Positions 27,156 to 36,919 are shown, numbered from the stretch's first letter. The stretch: DNA of 64,000 nucleotides from Phycisphaeraceae bacterium (GCA_019636655.1 JAHBXB010000002.1:1-64000); one strand, 5' to 3'. Made by a program: numbers and translations. The notes: generated by a model not told the origin, from the letters alone.

Positions 27156-28088
27156 ATGACCGCCGCGCCCCAAGAGCAGATTGTGCTTGGCACCCTGAAA
27201 GAGCGTTACGCCCGCGTGATGGAGCGGATCGATGCCGCCGCGAGGCGGGCCGGCCGCATCGGCAGCGACGTGACGATGGTCGCCGTGAGCAAGTCGGCGG
27301 ACCCGGAGCAGATCCGGGAGTTGATCCAGTTGGGTCAGCGCGACTTCGGCGAGAGCCAGGTGCAGCAGTTGCTGCAGCGGGCGGCGATGATCGACGAGTG
27401 GCTGGCGCGGCACCGGGCGATGCCCGGCGCCGGGCGGGTGCCGGGCGCTGCGCCGCAGGGCCTGGGCCTTGGCGATCGGTCGACGGCCGCCTCGATCAAG
27501 CAGAGCGGCGTGCGGTGGCACATGATCGGTCACCTGCAGCGGAACAAGGCCCGCAAGGTCGCCGAGATCTGCCGGATGATCCACTCGGTGGATTCGCTGC
27601 GGCTCGCGGAGGAACTGCAGGCGATCGCGGCGAAGATGCAGGCGGATGCGGAGCGGCTGCACGCCTCGCGGTCCGGGGCGTCGCGCCCGGAATCGGAGCC
27701 CGAGCTGCCGGTGGTCGACGTGCTGCTGCAGGTGAATGTGGCGGGCGAAGGGCAGAAGTTCGGGTGCTCGGTGCCCGCGGCGATCCACCTCGCGGAACAG
27801 ATCGACACGATGATCCAGTTGCGGCTGCGCGGGGTGATGGTGATGGCCCCGTATTCGGAGAATCCCGAGGACTCCCGCACCTACTTTGCGCAGGCCCGCG
27901 AGTTGTTTACCGAGATCCGCGATGCGGGGATCGCGCCAAACCACTTCAACATCCTCTCCATGGGGATGAGCGGGGACTTCGAGGTGGCGATCGAGGAGGG
28001 GGCGAACATGGTCCGGGTCGGCGGGGCCATCTTCGGCGAGCGGGCGGGGATGGGGGCTGACGACGCGAATACGGATTCGGAGGGGTAG
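27156..28088 (+). CDS. YggS/PROSC family pyridoxal-phosphate homeostasis protein
   Basis: 310 aa, against the usual 220-240. The PLP barrel shows VAVSKSADPEQIREL with Lys 46 as the cofactor Lys, DFGESQVQQLL, WHMIGHLQRNKARK, IHSVDS, VLLQVNVAGEGQKFGC and ILSMGMSGDFEVAIEEGANM. The extra length comes from two inserts, one after residue 80 (Gly/Pro/Ala-rich) and one near residues 165-185 (HASRSGASRPESEPE). It binds PLP and is thought to buffer it; no enzyme activity is expected. AGGAGGGG precedes ATG 27156. Confidence 0.92.
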   Translation: MTAAPQEQIVLGTLKERYARVMERIDAAARRAGRIGSDVTMVAVSKSADPEQIRELIQLGQRDFGESQVQQLLQRAAMIDEWLARHRAMPGAGRVPGAAPQGLGLGDRSTAASIKQSGVRWHMIGHLQRNKARKVAEICRMIHSVDSLRLAEELQAIAAKMQADAERLHASRSGASRPESEPELPVVDVLLQVNVAGEGQKFGCSVPAAIHLAEQIDTMIQLRLRGVMVMAPYSENPEDSRTYFAQARELFTEIRDAGIAPNHFNILSMGMSGDFEVAIEEGANMVRVGGAIFGERAGMGADDANTDSEG

Positions 28089-28124
28089 GAACGGGCTGCG
28101 CGTCAATTCCGTGTAGGCTTTGGC

Positions 28125-28706
28125 ATGTACCTCCTGTGCCAGAAGTGCAATCGGGTGATACGTGACCATTCTGGGCGTCTTGTGGATGTAAGCGAAGCCT
28201 GCCCGGATTGTGGGAAGTCTGGGTACCGTAGCGTCTGGCCATCTCTGTTCGGATGCATGTGGGCAACGACAGTCAGCAGGGCCGGTCTCGATACTTCGCC
28301 CGATCCGTCTGATCGATACATCCTTGCGTTCCTGCTCTGCTCCTACGCCGAACACATGCTCCGCGCCCTCAACTTGGAGATCCTCCGCTATCAAGGCGCA
28401 GATAGTCGACACATTGAGATAATCTTGGATGCGTTTGAAAACCGCCAACCGCTGATCAAGCTCTTTGGCTTGTTGGCTGGGCGATCGCTCCAATCAGCCT
28501 GCCGCGAACACGGTCATGAAGCATTCTTTCAGGCTTGGAGTCGGCTGAACGTGGCCCGCAACATGTTTTCTCACGGGGTTCCGGCGGGCGAAGGCATGAA
28601 ACACGAGCCAACTCGCGATGACGTGGAGTTGGTTCGAGGAAGTCTATTGAGGGCGTTTCAGTGTCTGCACAATGGCTATGCAGCAGCACCTCTGCCGCCG
28701 TCCTGA
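28125..28706 (+). CDS. Hypothetical protein: N-terminal zinc ribbon and HEPN-like domain
   Basis: 193 aa. CQKC (5-8) and CPDCG (about 26-30) form a zinc ribbon. A helical domain follows and ends with ARNMFSHGVP, which matches the RX4-6H signature of HEPN ribonucleases (R-N-x-x-x-H, the polar residue after Arg being typical). Codons are much less GC-biased than in the neighbours (TTG, ATA, CGA, GTT are common), which suggests later arrival. No antitoxin-like gene adjoins it: yggS is upstream and argG downstream. Assignment rests on one motif and could be wrong. Confidence 0.6.
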   Translation: MYLLCQKCNRVIRDHSGRLVDVSEACPDCGKSGYRSVWPSLFGCMWATTVSRAGLDTSPDPSDRYILAFLLCSYAEHMLRALNLEILRYQGADSRHIEIILDAFENRQPLIKLFGLLAGRSLQSACREHGHEAFFQAWSRLNVARNMFSHGVPAGEGMKHEPTRDDVELVRGSLLRAFQCLHNGYAAAPLPPS

Positions 28707-28815
28707 GGATGTCGCGCCAGTCGCGAGTAGTTGCTGGCACACATGCCAGTGATACCGCCGTATCATCGCCTCCGCACCGAACCCATCGACAGCGATGGGC
28801 CCGAGGAGAGCGCCG

Positions 28816-30066
28816 ATGTCTGCCGCCACACCCCCACCATCCCCGTCGAGTTCCGCCATGCCAAAGAAGATCGTTCTCGCCTACTCCGGCGGGCTCGATA
28901 CGTCCGTCATCCTCCCGTGGCTCAAGGACCGCTATCCCGGCGTAAAACTTGTGGCGTACGCCGCGGACCTGGGACAGGGCGAGGGGGAACTCAACGGCAT
29001 CGAGGAGAAGGCCCGCGCCTCGGGGGCGGACGAGGTGATCGTCGACGATCTGCGGCAGGTCTTCGCCGAGGACTACTGCTTCCCGATGCTCCGTGCGCAC
29101 GCGATCTATGAGCAGGACTACCTGCTGGGCACCTCGATCGCCCGTCCGCTGATCGCGAAGGGGCAGGTTGAGGCGGCGCGCAAGACCGGCGCCGACGCGG
29201 TCTCGCACGGCGCCACGGGCAAGGGGAACGACCAGGTCCGCTTCGAACTCACCTACATGGCGCTGGCGCCGGACCTGAAGATCATCGCGCCGTGGAAGGA
29301 TCCCGCGTTCGAACTGACCAGCCGCGAGGCGGCGATTGATTACGCCCAGAAGAAGGGCGTCCCGATCGCGCAGACGAAGAAGAAGATCTACTCGCGCGAC
29401 CGGAACCTCTGGCACTGCTCGCACGAGGGGGCGGAGATCGAGCACCCGGACCAGCGCGTCAGCGACGACGTCTGGCTCATGACCGAGCCGCTGGCGGAAA
29501 CACCCGATGAAGCGGAGACCGTGAAGATCGCCTTCGAACGGGGCAATCCCGTGTCGGTCAACGGCGAGCGCCTGGCGGGGCACGACCTGATCCGGACGCT
29601 CAACAAGGCGGGAGGGCGGCACGCGGTCGGCCAGGTGGTGCTGGTCGAGAACCGGCTGGTGGGGATGAAGAGCCGAGGGGCGTACGAGACCCCTGGCGGC
29701 GAGATCCTCTACCAGGCCCACAAGGCGCTGGAGCAACTGTGCCTCGAACGCGAGACGCTTCACTTCAAGCAGCAGGCCGCCCTCAAGTACGCGGACCTGG
29801 TGTACTACGGGCAGTGGTTCCACCCGCTGCGCGAGTCGCTGCAGGCCTTCATGGACGCGACCCAGCAGACGGTGAGCGGAGAGGTGACCCTGGAACTGTT
29901 CAAGGGCGGGGCGCGGGCGGTCGCGGCGGTCAGCCCGAACTCGCTGTACGACCCCAAACTGGCGTCCTTTGCGATGGACGGGTACGACGTGACCGCCGCG
30001 CGCGGCTTCATCGATCTGTTCGGACTGCCCATGAAGGTGGGAGCGCTCAGGAGTTCGGTCCGGTAG
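28816..30066 (+). CDS. argG: Argininosuccinate synthase
   Basis: 416 aa. It joins citrulline and aspartate with ATP in arginine synthesis. Seen: the PP-loop LAYSGGLDTSVILPWL at about 21-36, GKGNDQVRFELTY, IIAPWKD, RDRNLWHCSHEG and GRHAVGQVVLVENR. GAGGAG lies about 7 bases before ATG 28816; ATG 28858 would give a more typical 402 aa. No other arg gene adjoins. A weak hairpin (CTGGAT/ATCCAG, about 30112-30129) follows in the 200-bp gap before the phosphorylase. Confidence 0.95.
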   Translation: MSAATPPPSPSSSAMPKKIVLAYSGGLDTSVILPWLKDRYPGVKLVAYAADLGQGEGELNGIEEKARASGADEVIVDDLRQVFAEDYCFPMLRAHAIYEQDYLLGTSIARPLIAKGQVEAARKTGADAVSHGATGKGNDQVRFELTYMALAPDLKIIAPWKDPAFELTSREAAIDYAQKKGVPIAQTKKKIYSRDRNLWHCSHEGAEIEHPDQRVSDDVWLMTEPLAETPDEAETVKIAFERGNPVSVNGERLAGHDLIRTLNKAGGRHAVGQVVLVENRLVGMKSRGAYETPGGEILYQAHKALEQLCLERETLHFKQQAALKYADLVYYGQWFHPLRESLQAFMDATQQTVSGEVTLELFKGGARAVAAVSPNSLYDPKLASFAMDGYDVTAARGFIDLFGLPMKVGALRSSVR

Positions 30067-30270
30067 CCCCCCACCCCTCTGATGTGCTGGCAGCAACGGG
30101 CGGGGTGTATTCTGGATGCCCTAATCCAGTATCAGCGCGGGGCTGGCCTGAGATCGGTACCCTTAGTCTCATGGCGTGGCGGACCACGCCGCGGGCCTCG
30201 GGGGGTTTCGAGTCCAGCGCCCGCCCTGCCGATCATCCGTGGCCTCTGCCCCGTCCGATGACCTATCCCT

Positions 30271-32931
30271 ATGGCGAACTCAGCACCCGACCGCACCTCC
30301 CCTCTTGAGGGGATTCATCCAGGCTTAGCGTCACTCCCCGCGGCTCTTGCCCCTGCGCGGGAAATCGCGCTCAACATGTGGTGGTCGTGGAATCCATCCG
30401 CCGCCGCGCTGTTCGAGAGCATCGATCCCGGGCTATGGGAGCGGTACCACCACAACCCGACGCGCCTGTTGATCAACGCTCCGCGCGAAAGGCTGGCCAA
30501 GATTGCCCAGGATCCCGCGTTCCTCAATGCCGCGGCGGAGGTCTACGCGCGCTTCCAGGAGTACATGAAGAGCCCCGGCCGGTTCGGCGCTGGCGGGTCG
30601 GGGAGCGAGGCGGCGCCCGAGGGATTCAAGGCGGCGTACTTCTGCGCCGAGTTCGGGCTGGCGGAGTGCTTCCAGATCTACTGCGGCGGGCTGGGGCTGC
30701 TGGCGGGGGATCACCTCAAGTCCGCCGCGGAGTTGAAGCTACCTCTGGTGGCGGTGGGGCTGCTGTATTCGCACGGGTACTTCACGCAGTCGATCGATCG
30801 GGACGGGTGGCAGCACGAGCTGACGCCGCCGATCGTGGTGGAGGAGCAGCCGATCCGGCGGGTGATCGATCCGGCGACGGGCGAGCAGGTGCGGGTCCAC
30901 GTGGAGTTGCCCGGGCGGATGCTCGCCATAGCGGTGTGGCGGTGCGATGTCGGAACGGTGCCGCTGTACCTGCTGGACACGAACATCCCCGAGAACTCGC
31001 CGGAGGACCGCGACATCACGCGGAACCTCTACATGGGGGACCACAACCACCGTATCAAGCAGGAGCTCGTGCTCGGGGTCGGCGGGATCCGGGCGCTCGG
31101 CGCGGTGGGCGAAAAGCCGACGGTGTTCCACATGAACGAGGGACACGCGGCGTTCCTGGCGCTGGAGCGGATCCGGGTCATGCGCGAGAACGCTTCGCTG
31201 ACGTTCGACCAGACGCGGGAGGCCGCCGCGGCGGCGCACGTCTTCACGACGCACACGCCGCTTCCGGCGGGGATCGACCGGTTCCACACCGACCTGATCC
31301 GGACCTACCTGACGGGCATGCTGCCGGGGCTTGGCCTGGATATCGAGGGGCTGCTGGCGCTGGGCCGCGAGCGGGTGGAGAACCGGGACGAACTGTTCTC
31401 GATGGCGGTGCTGGCGATCCGTACCTCTCGCTGGTGCAACGGCGTGTCCCGCCTGCACGGCGAGGTCTCGCGAGAGATGTGGCGGAGCATCTGGCCGCAG
31501 ACGCCCGAGCACGATGTGCCGATCGGGCACGTTACCAACGGGATCCACACGGCGACGTGGGTATCGCCGGAGTTGGCCGAGGTCTACACGTCGAACCTGG
31601 GGTCGCGGTGGAAGGAGTTCCCGGATGACCCGGCGTCGTGGGACGCGGTGGACCGGATTCCGGATGAGTCGCTGTGGCGGGCCAAGCAGGCGGGGAAGCG
31701 GAGGCTGATCGAGTTCGCACGCCGGCGCCTGGAGGCGCAGTGGTCGGGTCACCGCGTGGGCGAGGGGGATGCTCACGAGGCGCGGCACGTGCTCGACGAG
31801 GGCGTGCTGACCATCGGCTTTGCCCGGCGGTTCGCGGCGTACAAGCGGGCGACGCTGCTGTTCCGTGACCAGGCGAGGTTCGCGCGGCTGCTGGGGTCGG
31901 ACCGGCCGATCCAGATCCTGATCGCGGGCAAGGCGCACCCCGGGGACCACTCGGGGAAGCTGTTCATCAAGCAGATCATCGACTTCGCCCGCAACACGGG
32001 CATGGGCCACCGGCTGGCGTTCCTGGAGAACTACGACATCGACGTGGCCCGGCACCTGGTGCAGGGCGTCGACATCTGGCTGAACAACCCGATCCGCGGG
32101 CTCGAGGCCTCGGGCACCAGCGGCATGAAGGCCGCGCTCAACGGCGGCATCAACTGCTCGATCCTCGACGGCTGGTGGGACGAGGCGTTCGACGAGACGC
32201 TGGGGTTTGCGATCTCCGGGCGCGAGACGACGCCGACTTCCGACGCCGCGGAGCGTGACGAGCGCGAGAGCCTGGCGCTCTACGCCCTGCTGGAAGACCG
32301 GATCATCCCCGAGTTCTACGCGGCCCACGGCGAGGCAGGACCGGGGGCGATCAGCGACTCCGGGCGCCTGCCGCGGGCTTGGATCGCGCGGATGAAGCGC
32401 TGCATCGCGACGCTCGGGCCGCAGTTCAGCACGCACCGGATGGTGTCGCAGTACGCGCGGCAGATGTACCTTCCCGCGTTCGAGTGGGGCCGGAAACTGG
32501 CCGCGGACGGCCTCGCCGCGTCGAGGGCCCTGTCGGATCAGATCGACCGGCTCCGGCGGGCGTGGCGCGCGGTGCGGATCGTGGAGGCGGTGGCCGAGCG
32601 GTCCGGGAGCGGGCGGCTGAGCGTGTCGGTCCGCGCCGCCCTGGGCGAGTTGACGCCCGACGAGGTGCAGATCCAGGTGTACAGCGAATCACCGATCGAC
32701 CTGAACCACCGCGTGGGCTCGAAGGCAATCCCGCTGTCGCCCGCCGGCGCGGAACCCACGGGGACCACCGCGTACATGGGCGCGTTCCCCGCATCGCAGG
32801 AACTGCTGGAGGACCTCTCCGAGCTTCGGGTGCGGATCATCCCACGCGACAGCCGGCTGATCACGCCGATGATCCCCGGCCTGGTCGCGGATGCGCCGCT
32901 GAGCGTGCACGCGGATGCGGGCCGTGCCTGA
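30271..32931 (+). CDS. glgP: Alpha-glucan (glycogen) phosphorylase, GT35 short-type with DUF3417
   Basis: 886 aa. It releases glucose 1-phosphate from glycogen or maltodextrin using PLP. The N-terminal DUF3417 region (IALNMWWSWNPSAAALFESI) is typical of the archaeal/bacterial 'short' alpha-glucan phosphorylases. Seen: YFCAEFGLAECFQIYCGGLG, HMNEGHAAFLALERI, TTHTPLPAG, GFARRFAAYKRATLLF and EASGTSGMKAALNGG, whose Lys binds PLP. The last four codons overlap the next gene, so the two are likely cotranslated. Confidence 0.93.
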   Translation: MANSAPDRTSPLEGIHPGLASLPAALAPAREIALNMWWSWNPSAAALFESIDPGLWERYHHNPTRLLINAPRERLAKIAQDPAFLNAAAEVYARFQEYMKSPGRFGAGGSGSEAAPEGFKAAYFCAEFGLAECFQIYCGGLGLLAGDHLKSAAELKLPLVAVGLLYSHGYFTQSIDRDGWQHELTPPIVVEEQPIRRVIDPATGEQVRVHVELPGRMLAIAVWRCDVGTVPLYLLDTNIPENSPEDRDITRNLYMGDHNHRIKQELVLGVGGIRALGAVGEKPTVFHMNEGHAAFLALERIRVMRENASLTFDQTREAAAAAHVFTTHTPLPAGIDRFHTDLIRTYLTGMLPGLGLDIEGLLALGRERVENRDELFSMAVLAIRTSRWCNGVSRLHGEVSREMWRSIWPQTPEHDVPIGHVTNGIHTATWVSPELAEVYTSNLGSRWKEFPDDPASWDAVDRIPDESLWRAKQAGKRRLIEFARRRLEAQWSGHRVGEGDAHEARHVLDEGVLTIGFARRFAAYKRATLLFRDQARFARLLGSDRPIQILIAGKAHPGDHSGKLFIKQIIDFARNTGMGHRLAFLENYDIDVARHLVQGVDIWLNNPIRGLEASGTSGMKAALNGGINCSILDGWWDEAFDETLGFAISGRETTPTSDAAERDERESLALYALLEDRIIPEFYAAHGEAGPGAISDSGRLPRAWIARMKRCIATLGPQFSTHRMVSQYARQMYLPAFEWGRKLAADGLAASRALSDQIDRLRRAWRAVRIVEAVAERSGSGRLSVSVRAALGELTPDEVQIQVYSESPIDLNHRVGSKAIPLSPAGAEPTGTTAYMGAFPASQELLEDLSELRVRIIPRDSRLITPMIPGLVADAPLSVHADAGRA

Positions 32932-33757
32932 GATCGCCGTCGCATTCCTGGGAGACGTCGTCGGCGTGCCCGGCCGCCGGGCCGTGGCCCACGCGGCGGG
33001 GGTGCTGCGCGAACGGCACGGGGTCCGCGTGGTGATCGCCAACGGCGAGAACGCGCGGCACGGCTCGGGGATCTCGCCCGACAACTACCGCGAACTGCGC
33101 CGCGCCGCCGGGGGCGCGGTCGACGCGGTCACGCTCGGGGACCACTGCTTCCGGGAGCGGGGCATCCTGCCGCTGCTGGCCGAGCCCGGCGAGCCGATCT
33201 CGCGCCCGGCGAACCTCGCCGCCGCGGCGCCGGGCAAGCGGATCATCCGTCTCGCGCCGCCGTCCTCGCCGCCGCTGTACGTGCTCACGGTGCTGGGCCG
33301 GCTGTTCATGACCCTCCACCCGGACAGCCCGTTCGCGGCGATCGACCGTGAACTCACGCTGATCCCCGAGCCGGATGCGGTCGTCATCGTCGAGGTGCAC
33401 GCCGAGGCGACGAGCGAGAAGCAGGCGGTCGCGTGGCACTGCCTCGGCCGGTGGAGTTCGCCCGGCGCCGCACGCGTGGTGGCGGTCGTCGGCACGCACA
33501 CGCACGTGCAGACCTCGGACGCCCGCGTGCTGGACCGGCGTCTGGCCGCGATGACGGACCTTGGCATGTGCGGGCCTCACCGGTCGGTGATCGGCCGCTC
33601 GGTGAGCGCCGTGCTGGAGGCCATGGTGAACCAGGGTCCTGCGCACCTGGACGTCGCCTCGGACGATGTCAGGGCCCAGGGGTGCGTGATCACGATCGAC
33701 ACCGGCGACGGGCGCGCGACGGCGATCAGCGCATTCGACATCCCGACTCCGGACTAG
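32915..33757 (+). CDS. YmdB-type metallophosphoesterase (TIGR00282 family)
   Basis: 280 aa. The dinuclear-site motifs are in order: FLGDVVGVPGRRAV, IANGENARHGSG, TLGDHCFRE, VEVHAEATSEKQA, VVGTHTHVQTSD and MTDLGMCG. Family members hydrolyse 2',3'-cyclic nucleotides and influence RNA turnover. One change is visible: the usual GNH is GDH here (TLGDH). ATG 32915 overlaps the phosphorylase end by 17 bp; GTG 32924 is possible. Confidence 0.9.
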   Translation: MRAVPEIAVAFLGDVVGVPGRRAVAHAAGVLRERHGVRVVIANGENARHGSGISPDNYRELRRAAGGAVDAVTLGDHCFRERGILPLLAEPGEPISRPANLAAAAPGKRIIRLAPPSSPPLYVLTVLGRLFMTLHPDSPFAAIDRELTLIPEPDAVVIVEVHAEATSEKQAVAWHCLGRWSSPGAARVVAVVGTHTHVQTSDARVLDRRLAAMTDLGMCGPHRSVIGRSVSAVLEAMVNQGPAHLDVASDDVRAQGCVITIDTGDGRATAISAFDIPTPD

Positions 33758-33783
33758 ATTGGGATTCTGCGGCGGCGAGGCGA

Positions 33784-34533
33784 TCAGCCCAGGTACCGGC
33801 CCGAGGAGACCGACGAGGCGAGCGAGCCGCCCCGGGAACGAGTCTGCACCATGTACATCTGCAGGCTCCGCCCGGGGCACTCGGTGGAGCGGATCTCCTG
33901 GTGCGTGTACACGCGGGAGAGCGGCACGCGGTAGCGGGCCATCTCCTGGGCGAGGAACTGGTCGAGCGAGCCGAGGGCCTGCGGCGTGGGCCGCTGCTCG
34001 TTGAAGTTGCCCAGCACGAGGATCCCGATGTTGTGCTCGTTGTTGTCCTGGACGTGCGCGCCCTGGTAGACGACGCTGCGGGCCTCCCACACGCGGCCCT
34101 GCGGGTCGATCACGTAGTGGTAGCCGATGTCCGCGAACGGCAGGGGCCGGCGGCTGATGTGGCCACGCCGGATCTGCTCCAGCCGGGCCGTCACATCTGA
34201 GGTCGACCGCAGCGCCACGGGCGGTAGGCCATCGTGGTGGACGGTGATCCGGCTTACACCGTTCATCGCGTTGATCTCGCGCGGGCGGGCCACGCCGGCG
34301 GAGGTCCACTGCGTTCGCGGGATCACGCCGACGCTCTCGCCACGGGCGATCGTCGGGGGGGGCGCGACAGGGACCACGGGCTCGGCCGTCATGTTCCACT
34401 TCGGACCGGGGAGCGCCGCCTCGGTCTCGCGGCGGGTGCCGCAGCCCGAGAGCATGAACGCGCCGATCGCGAGGCCCCCGCCGAGCATTGCCTCCCGTCG
34501 GGTGATCGCGAGTTGCTTGTGATCAGTTCCCAT
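33784..34533 (-). CDS. N-acetylmuramoyl-L-alanine amidase / PGRP-like lipoprotein
   Basis: 249 aa. The N-terminus combines an RRE twin-arginine-like start with a lipobox (AFMLSGC), so it is probably a lipid-anchored envelope protein. The Amidase_2 domain has ITVHHDG, IGYHYVIDPQGRVWEAR, HNIGILVLGNF, YTHQEIRSTECPGR; His, His and Cys are the expected zinc ligands and Tyr is conserved. It should cut the amide between muramic acid and the stem peptide in cell-wall turnover. The gene is preceded by a 325-bp gap. Confidence 0.9.
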   Translation of the reverse strand: MGTDHKQLAITRREAMLGGGLAIGAFMLSGCGTRRETEAALPGPKWNMTAEPVVPVAPPPTIARGESVGVIPRTQWTSAGVARPREINAMNGVSRITVHHDGLPPVALRSTSDVTARLEQIRRGHISRRPLPFADIGYHYVIDPQGRVWEARSVVYQGAHVQDNNEHNIGILVLGNFNEQRPTPQALGSLDQFLAQEMARYRVPLSRVYTHQEIRSTECPGRSLQMYMVQTRSRGGSLASSVSSGRYLG

Positions 34534-34858
34534 GGCCTACCCCGTGCTCCCTGCGCCAAGCGCCTCGACGACTGTGATCCTCCATGACTGCATCGGCAAT
34601 CCGGCTGGATCCGCGCAAATCTTGGCGCGAGCCCTACTTGCCCGGTTTTCGGCCGTTCCCGGCCGTTGCCGCCACAGGAATCTCCACCCCGCTGGGGCGG
34701 CCCTCCTTTGCAGTGTACGCGACACCGGCCGGCGTGTTCCGGCTCGCCGCGGAGCCCGTCAATCAATGGTCCCGACCGGCCTGTTACGGCCGGTCTTCAC
34801 CCCCCGGCTTGGTGCCGCAAGGTCCGCATATCACCCGATTTAGGGTGCACCTGAGCCA
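34534..34858. other. Intergenic region with hairpins, no gene seen
   Basis: This 325-bp interval lies between the ABC-F stop and the amidase start, both minus strand. It holds a perfect 8-bp hairpin GACCGGCC/GGCCGGTC with a 6-nt loop (34774-34795) and a smaller CACCC/GGGTG hairpin nearer the ABC-F stop. Neither is followed by a clear U-tract. It is probably 3' structure of the ABC-F transcript plus the amidase leader. I found no tRNA, SRP RNA or RNase P landmarks in it. Confidence 0.5.
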
Positions 34859-36919
34859 TCAGCCGCCGTCGCGCCGGAGCCACTCTTCCTCGTGACGCTC
34901 CTGTTCCTGGGCGAGGCGTCCACGCTCCTCCAACAAGCTCGTGCACCGGTCGCGGTCGCGGTACACCTCTTCGGTGTCGAGCAGCGTGTCGATCTCGACC
35001 AGGCGTTTGTTCAGACGGTTGATCTCGGCTTCGAGTTTCTCGGCCGGCATCCAGGAGAGCCCCCCCGGGGTCCCCCCATGTTTTCCCTTCGCCGGCTTGC
35101 TCCCCCGCGGCGGCTCAGAGGAGGCCTTGGCGGCCTGCTGCTCCCGCTTGCGACGATCCTGGGCCTCCTGCCGGCGGAGGGCCTCCGCGGCATCGGCGTC
35201 GCGCTGCTTGCGGAGCTGCTCCTGTTTGCGGTGCCATTCCGTGTAGTTCCCGACGAAGACCTCGCAGCCGCCGTGGCCGTCGAGGACGAGCAGGTGGTCG
35301 CACGTCGAGTCGATCAGCGCCCGGTCGTGGCTGATCAGGATGACCGTGCCCTCGTACCCGTCCTCGTCCTCATCGGGGAGCGCGATCGCCTCTTCGAGCC
35401 GCTCGGCGGACGAGATGTCCAGGTGGTTGGTCGGCTCGTCGAGGATGAGCACGTTCTTCGCGCTCGCCAGCAGGGCCGCCAGCCGTGCGCGGCTGCGTTC
35501 GCCGCCGCTCATCACGCCCAGCAGCTTCTCCTGGTCGTCGCCCCCGAACAGGAACGCGCCGGCGAGATTCCGTGCCGCCTGCTCGCTCATGGAGATTCCC
35601 GGGTTCTCCTTCTTGATCGCGGCCTGCAGGAACTGCCACACGACCATGTCCCCGGGCACTTCCTCGCTCATCTGCGAGAAGTACCCGATGGCCACGCTCG
35701 CCCCCAGCCTGGCGACGCCGGAATCCAGCGGGAGTTGCCCGAGGATCGCCCGCACCAGCGAGGTTTTTCCCGCGCCGTTGGGGCCGATGACCCCCCACCG
35801 CTCGCCACGGGAAATGGTCAGGTTGAGGTCGTGAAAGAGCGTCTTCTCGCCGTGGACAAAGCCCTCTGCCTCCTCGCTCCCCTCGGCGACGCCGCTGCGG
35901 AGGATGTACTTCTTCGACGCCCCGCGCACGATCGCGACCTGGTCCCCCGATCGCGGCGCCTTGGGCAGTTCGAGTTTCATGGAACTGAACTCGACGGGCC
36001 GCTCCAGCGTGGTGTCCCGCTTGGCTCGCTCCAGCTTGCTCAGGCGGCCCTGGGCCTGCTTGGCTCGCTGGCCCGCCTTGTACTTGCGGATATACGCCTC
36101 TTCGTGCCTGAACTTGGTCTGCTGGTTCTCGTAGGCCCGCATCTGGGAGAGGCGTCGCTCGTAGCGGAGCTCGCAGAACGCCGAGTAGTTGCCGGGGTAC
36201 TCGATGGTCCGGCCGCGTTCGATCTCGACGATGCGGCTCACCACGCTGTCGAGCATGTACCGGTCGTGGCTGACCATCAGCACCGCGCCCCGGTATTCCT
36301 GCGTCAGGAACGACTCCAGCCACTCGCGCCCGGCGATGTCCAGGTGATTCGTCGGCTCGTCGAGCAGGAGCAGGTCCGGCCCTTCCAGCAGTAGCTTCGC
36401 CAGGGCCAACCGCCCTTTCTGGCCGCCCGAGAGGTTGCCGACCTTCACGCCAAACTGCGAATCGGTGAACCCCAGCCCGTGCAGGATCGCATCGATCTTG
36501 TGGTCGACGGCGTACCCGCCCGCCGCCTCGAGTCGCTTCTCGATCGACTCGTGCCGCTTCATGAGGCGGTCGAGCTCGTCCCCCTCGGCGGTCTCCATCG
36601 CGTGGAAGACCTGGTCCGCCTCGGCGTGCAACCGGTTGAGTTCGACAAACGCCGACCCCGCCTCCTCGCGCAGCGACCGGGAGGCCTCCAGCATCGGATC
36701 CTGGCTGAGATAGCCCGCGCGCGAACCCCGCTGAAGCGAGACCTCGCCCGCCTCGGCGGAAAGGGCGCCGGCGACGATCTTCATCAGCGTGGTTTTGCCG
36801 CACCCGTTGCGACCCACGAGCCCCACCCGCTCGCCGGGCTCCATGCCGAACGTCAGCCCGTCGAGGATGACCCGCTGGCCGATGGTGTAGTGCAGGTTGG
36901 TCGCGGCGAGGAGCGGCAT
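34859..36919 (-). CDS. ABC-F family ATPase (Uup-like)
   Basis: 686 aa with two ABC domains and no membrane segments. First: GRNGCGKTTLMKI, NLSGGQKGRLALAKLLL, LLLDEPTNHLD. Second: GPNGAGKTSLVRA, VMSGGERSRARLAALL, LILDEPTNHLD. The inter-domain linker and a charged C-terminal coiled coil (AEINRLNKRLVEIDTLLDTE) match Uup/ABC-F proteins, which act on ribosomes or stalled translation. Which ABC-F subgroup cannot be fixed from the sequence alone. ATG 36919 is 107 bp from the divergent MscS start. Confidence 0.9.
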   Translation of the reverse strand: MPLLAATNLHYTIGQRVILDGLTFGMEPGERVGLVGRNGCGKTTLMKIVAGALSAEAGEVSLQRGSRAGYLSQDPMLEASRSLREEAGSAFVELNRLHAEADQVFHAMETAEGDELDRLMKRHESIEKRLEAAGGYAVDHKIDAILHGLGFTDSQFGVKVGNLSGGQKGRLALAKLLLEGPDLLLLDEPTNHLDIAGREWLESFLTQEYRGAVLMVSHDRYMLDSVVSRIVEIERGRTIEYPGNYSAFCELRYERRLSQMRAYENQQTKFRHEEAYIRKYKAGQRAKQAQGRLSKLERAKRDTTLERPVEFSSMKLELPKAPRSGDQVAIVRGASKKYILRSGVAEGSEEAEGFVHGEKTLFHDLNLTISRGERWGVIGPNGAGKTSLVRAILGQLPLDSGVARLGASVAIGYFSQMSEEVPGDMVVWQFLQAAIKKENPGISMSEQAARNLAGAFLFGGDDQEKLLGVMSGGERSRARLAALLASAKNVLILDEPTNHLDISSAERLEEAIALPDEDEDGYEGTVILISHDRALIDSTCDHLLVLDGHGGCEVFVGNYTEWHRKQEQLRKQRDADAAEALRRQEAQDRRKREQQAAKASSEPPRGSKPAKGKHGGTPGGLSWMPAEKLEAEINRLNKRLVEIDTLLDTEEVYRDRDRCTSLLEERGRLAQEQERHEEEWLRRDGG

